From the NCBI GenBank assembly GCA_031963445.1, contig JASSUH010000001.1, positions 1,550,001-1,614,000 on the forward strand: a stretch of DNA of 64,000 nt. The letters run 5' to 3'. The notes under the pieces were generated by a model that was not told where the DNA came from, searched no databases, and saw nothing but the letters and a program-made list of their open reading frames with translations. This document shows, piece by piece, positions 62,139 through 64,000 of this stretch. Origin of the DNA: JASSUD01 sp031963445 (GTDB lineage: Bacteria > Pseudomonadota > Gammaproteobacteria > Burkholderiales > Burkholderiaceae). Position 1 is the first letter of the stretch, and every line of letters begins with the position of its first letter. Both the position numbers and the translations under genes were made by a program.

Positions 62139-63173
62139 TCAGGCCATCTCTGGTATTTCATAAGGCAGTGATAACAATTCAAGTACAGGACCATCAGCGC
62201 TGCCAGCATGCAGCGTACCTTGCTTGAGTACGCTAAGTTGTAATTGCACTAAGCAATCGACACCGCCAGTTGGCGCAGGGGCTGCATTAACGATTATCCC
62301 GCAGGCTTGGTTTGGTTCTTCTGAGTGATAAATTTCTAAGCCAGACTGTGCAAATTCAGCATGAGCCAGGAGCATGCGCCGCTTGACTACACCACGGTAC
62401 TGGAGACGGACGACCACTTCCTGACCTGGCCAACAGCCTTTGCGGAAATTGATTCCGCCAATTAATTCAAAGTTAACCATTTGCGGGACAAATTGTTCCT
62501 GAGTGGCTTCAGTAATATGGGGTATTCCTGCCTGAATCTCGCACCAGTCCCAAACGGTGGAAGGTACGCGAGTTAAATGAGAAGCGAGTAATGCGATCTG
62601 AGTATCACTAGCTTCTTGTGTGGTAATCCATAGATAACGTGTAGGCCCTAACGAGGTAGGCGCGGCATCGGCCAGCGTGCTAGAGACATCAGTTAAGCGA
62701 ATCAACGTGCCAGCTGTACTTTCCACTTTTTCATACTTAGCTTGCGGCATCGTCGGAAAGAGCGGGCTAAGAATCGGCTCAACATCCCCCATTAATCCTA
62801 TGAGTGCGAGCTTCGGTGTGGCGTCATTTAATTTGACTTTGCTGCGCAGAATGAACATCGATAGACGTTTTTGCACAGCAGCCAGCAGATCAGATGGCAA
62901 CATCAACTGAGTCGTTTCGCTCGTATGCCAAACAAGAAACGATGCTAACAAACGTCCTTTAATCGAGCACAGGCCTGCTATTTGAGCCTGATTAGAAGAT
63001 AGGTTCTTTACATCATTAGTTAATTGATTGTGTAAGAAAGGGATTGCATCGGCACCGCTGGCCTCGATAACACCAAATTGATCAAGGACAGTAAAAGCAC
63101 CGCCACTGCGCAGCGCGTCAAATGGATTCGCATGAAGCATAGTCTGACTAGAAGAGGGAACAGAAGTAGGCAT
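62139..63173 (-). CDS. ygfZ: YgfZ/GcvT-type folate-binding protein
   Basis: Folate-dependent protein that supports iron-sulfur cluster enzymes such as MiaB. The diagnostic motif KGCWPGQEVVVRLQYRG contains the conserved Cys of KGC-x-GQE. The N-terminal FHNQLTNDVKNLSSNQAQIA-like segment (read FLHNQLTNDVKNL) and GLCSIKGRLLASFLVW are typical. At 344 aa it matches Burkholderia homologues. It is a stand-alone gene on the minus strand. Confidence 0.93.
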   Translation of the reverse strand: MPTSVPSSSQTMLHANPFDALRSGGAFTVLDQFGVIEASGADAIPFLHNQLTNDVKNLSSNQAQIAGLCSIKGRLLASFLVWHTSETTQLMLPSDLLAAVQKRLSMFILRSKVKLNDATPKLALIGLMGDVEPILSPLFPTMPQAKYEKVESTAGTLIRLTDVSSTLADAAPTSLGPTRYLWITTQEASDTQIALLASHLTRVPSTVWDWCEIQAGIPHITEATQEQFVPQMVNFELIGGINFRKGCWPGQEVVVRLQYRGVVKRRMLLAHAEFAQSGLEIYHSEEPNQACGIIVNAAPAPTGGVDCLVQLQLSVLKQGTLHAGSADGPVLELLSLPYEIPEMA

Positions 63174-63439
63174 AATTCATCGCTTGAAATTTCATTGATT
63201 GAAATAAAAAGTATTTTACTTGGTGCTTTGTCTTAAGGTAGTTCAATCGCAATTTACATAAAGAACCTCTGCATAACCTCTTAAGCGATATCATGCTTTC
63301 TTGCTGTATTTTTAAACGGGCAAGCAATGATGTAAATTTTCCTTAATAAAACTACTTTTTTATTGGTTAGTACATTAACCTTTTGGCTAATACTCCAGCA
63401 AGAGTGTGGGTGTTAATATCCGCATCAAGGAGATTAGAG
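63174..63439. other. Short intergenic region with repeat word
   Basis: Contains AGAACCTCTGCATAACC at about 63262, the same word as at 7.65 kb. No gene is seen. The promoters of ygfZ (leftward) and the CCDC90-like gene (rightward) must lie here. Confidence 0.45.
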
Positions 63440-63802
63440 ATGAGCTTGTCTATGTTTGCATTTAACTCGTTGGGATTTGCTAAAAAGTTGGAATTGGCAG
63501 GTGTGCCTCGTAAACAGGCTGAAGCGCAAGCGCATGTCTTTTCTCAAGTCTTTAAAGCAAACGCTAAGGAATTAGCTACCAAAGGCAATTTGCAAACTTT
63601 AGAGGTAAATTTGCGTGCCGAGATAGCTGATTTGCGTAAAGATATGGATGCTAAATTTTCTACCATAGATTCTAAATTTCTGATCGTGGATGCTAAGTTA
63701 GATAAATTGCTATCACAAATGACGGCTCGCCTGGGTAGCATGGTTTTGGCGGCTGTTATGGTGATGCCTTTTATCTTCAAGTTATTTCATTTGATTAGTT
63801 AA
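63440..63802 (+). CDS. Coiled-coil membrane protein, DUF1640/CCDC90-like
   Basis: A 120-aa protein with the layout of DUF1640 proteins: N-terminal region LGFAKKLELAGVPRKQAEAQ, then AHVFSQVFKANAKELATKGN, a coiled coil (about 50-95, LRAEIADLRKDMDAKFSTID) and one C-terminal membrane helix (about 98-118, GSMVLAAVMVMPFIFKLFHL). AAGGAG at 63427-63432 sits 7 nt before ATG 63440, so this start is preferred over an upstream in-frame one at 63383. The role in bacteria is unknown. Confidence 0.8.
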   Translation: MSLSMFAFNSLGFAKKLELAGVPRKQAEAQAHVFSQVFKANAKELATKGNLQTLEVNLRAEIADLRKDMDAKFSTIDSKFLIVDAKLDKLLSQMTARLGSMVLAAVMVMPFIFKLFHLIS

Positions 63803-63809
63803 AAGTACG

Positions 63810-64000
63810 ATGCAAAAAAATCCCTCGATCATTGAAGTCGACGTTTGTTATGCACTAGCCGAACGTCAAACTCTTTTGCAAGTTACGTTGCCAGTAGGCG
63901 CCACGGTACAGCAAGCGATAGATGCCTCAGATCTGCTGACACTGCATCCAGAAATTGATTTGGCTAAACAAAAAGTGGGGATATTTGGCAAGCTCAAATC
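63810..64000 (+). CDS. rnfH: RnfH-family (UPF0125) ubiquitin-like protein, 3' truncated by window
   Basis: Starts 7 bp after the previous stop at ATG 63810. The visible residues include IEVDVCYALAERQTLLQVTL, PVGATVQQAIDASDLLTLHP and KVGIFGKLK. This is the beta-grasp pattern of RnfH proteins, which end the first half with the strongly conserved VGIFGK. The function is unclear. Only about 63 codons lie in the window. Confidence 0.88.
   Translation, partial: MQKNPSIIEVDVCYALAERQTLLQVTLPVGATVQQAIDASDLLTLHPEIDLAKQKVGIFGKLK

Overview
The core genes of this window point to the Burkholderiaceae: htpG-ubiC, nth-rnfB, tadA-ldcA, a thiO-S-G-E-F-C thiamine operon, tRNA-Val next to ppiD, and an msrB-yciB-bolA-parvulin cluster. 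Between them lie many eukaryote-like proteins (ankyrin repeats, F-boxes, a NACHT-HEAT protein, a ShET2/EspL-like protease), decayed insertion sequences, group II introns and palindromic intergenic repeats. That mixture, together with a lower G+C content than free-living Burkholderia, suggests a host-restricted endosymbiont of the Mycoavidus / Glomeribacter type that lives in fungi. This assignment is inference; no rRNA gene is present to confirm it.

Layout. 1-9.3 kb is mostly housekeeping: the 3' end of htpG, ubiC, a DNA glycosylase, transaldolase, an orphan AT-rich gene, two cytochromes c, nth, rnfB, tadA and ldcA. 9.3-14.6 kb is accessory: a 731-aa ankyrin protein between two ISNCY-type IS remnants, then a 605-aa protein with duplicated bipartite NLS-like motifs, an F-box and ankyrin-like repeats. 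14.7-20.8 kb is the thiamine operon on the minus strand, preceded by a TPP riboswitch. 20.8-34.2 kb is accessory: a gene remnant, an AlbA_2/ATPase regulator with a 22-bp inverted repeat upstream, a lone NIS siderophore synthetase, a coiled-coil effector candidate cut in two by a pair of nested group II introns, and an F-box/ankyrin protein. 34.26-40.76 kb is a genomic island in a tRNA-Thr gene, bounded by a 47-bp direct repeat. It carries a 1731-aa NACHT-HEAT protein, an IS5-type transposase fragment and a truncated tyrosine integrase. 40.7-45.4 kb returns to core genes (tRNA-Thr, fbp, dsbB, a CPA2 antiporter, a CDF zinc transporter). 45.4-50.2 kb is a second accessory insert, with a ShET2/EspL-like protease and a short ankyrin protein, flanked by a duplicated 3' end of the CDF gene. 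50.4-64 kb is core: tRNA-Val, ppiD, pgi, nnrE/D, dadA, parvulin, bolA, yciB, msrB, an AmpC-type beta-lactamase, ygfZ, a CCDC90-like protein and the start of rnfH.

The most interesting layer is the set of predicted host-directed proteins. Four ankyrin proteins at separate loci (9.8, 12.7, 32.1 and 48.9 kb) share a short module just before their ankyrin repeats, of the form A/N-F-x2-I-x5-(I/L)-x2-G-(I/L)-I, followed about 25-30 residues later by a second helical segment. Two of them also carry an N-terminal F-box. I read this as a paralogous effector family with exchangeable N-termini. Several of these loci sit next to recombination scars (IS remnants, group II introns, tRNA island, CDF duplication). 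That fits repeated acquisition or shuffling of effector genes into a stable core chromosome.
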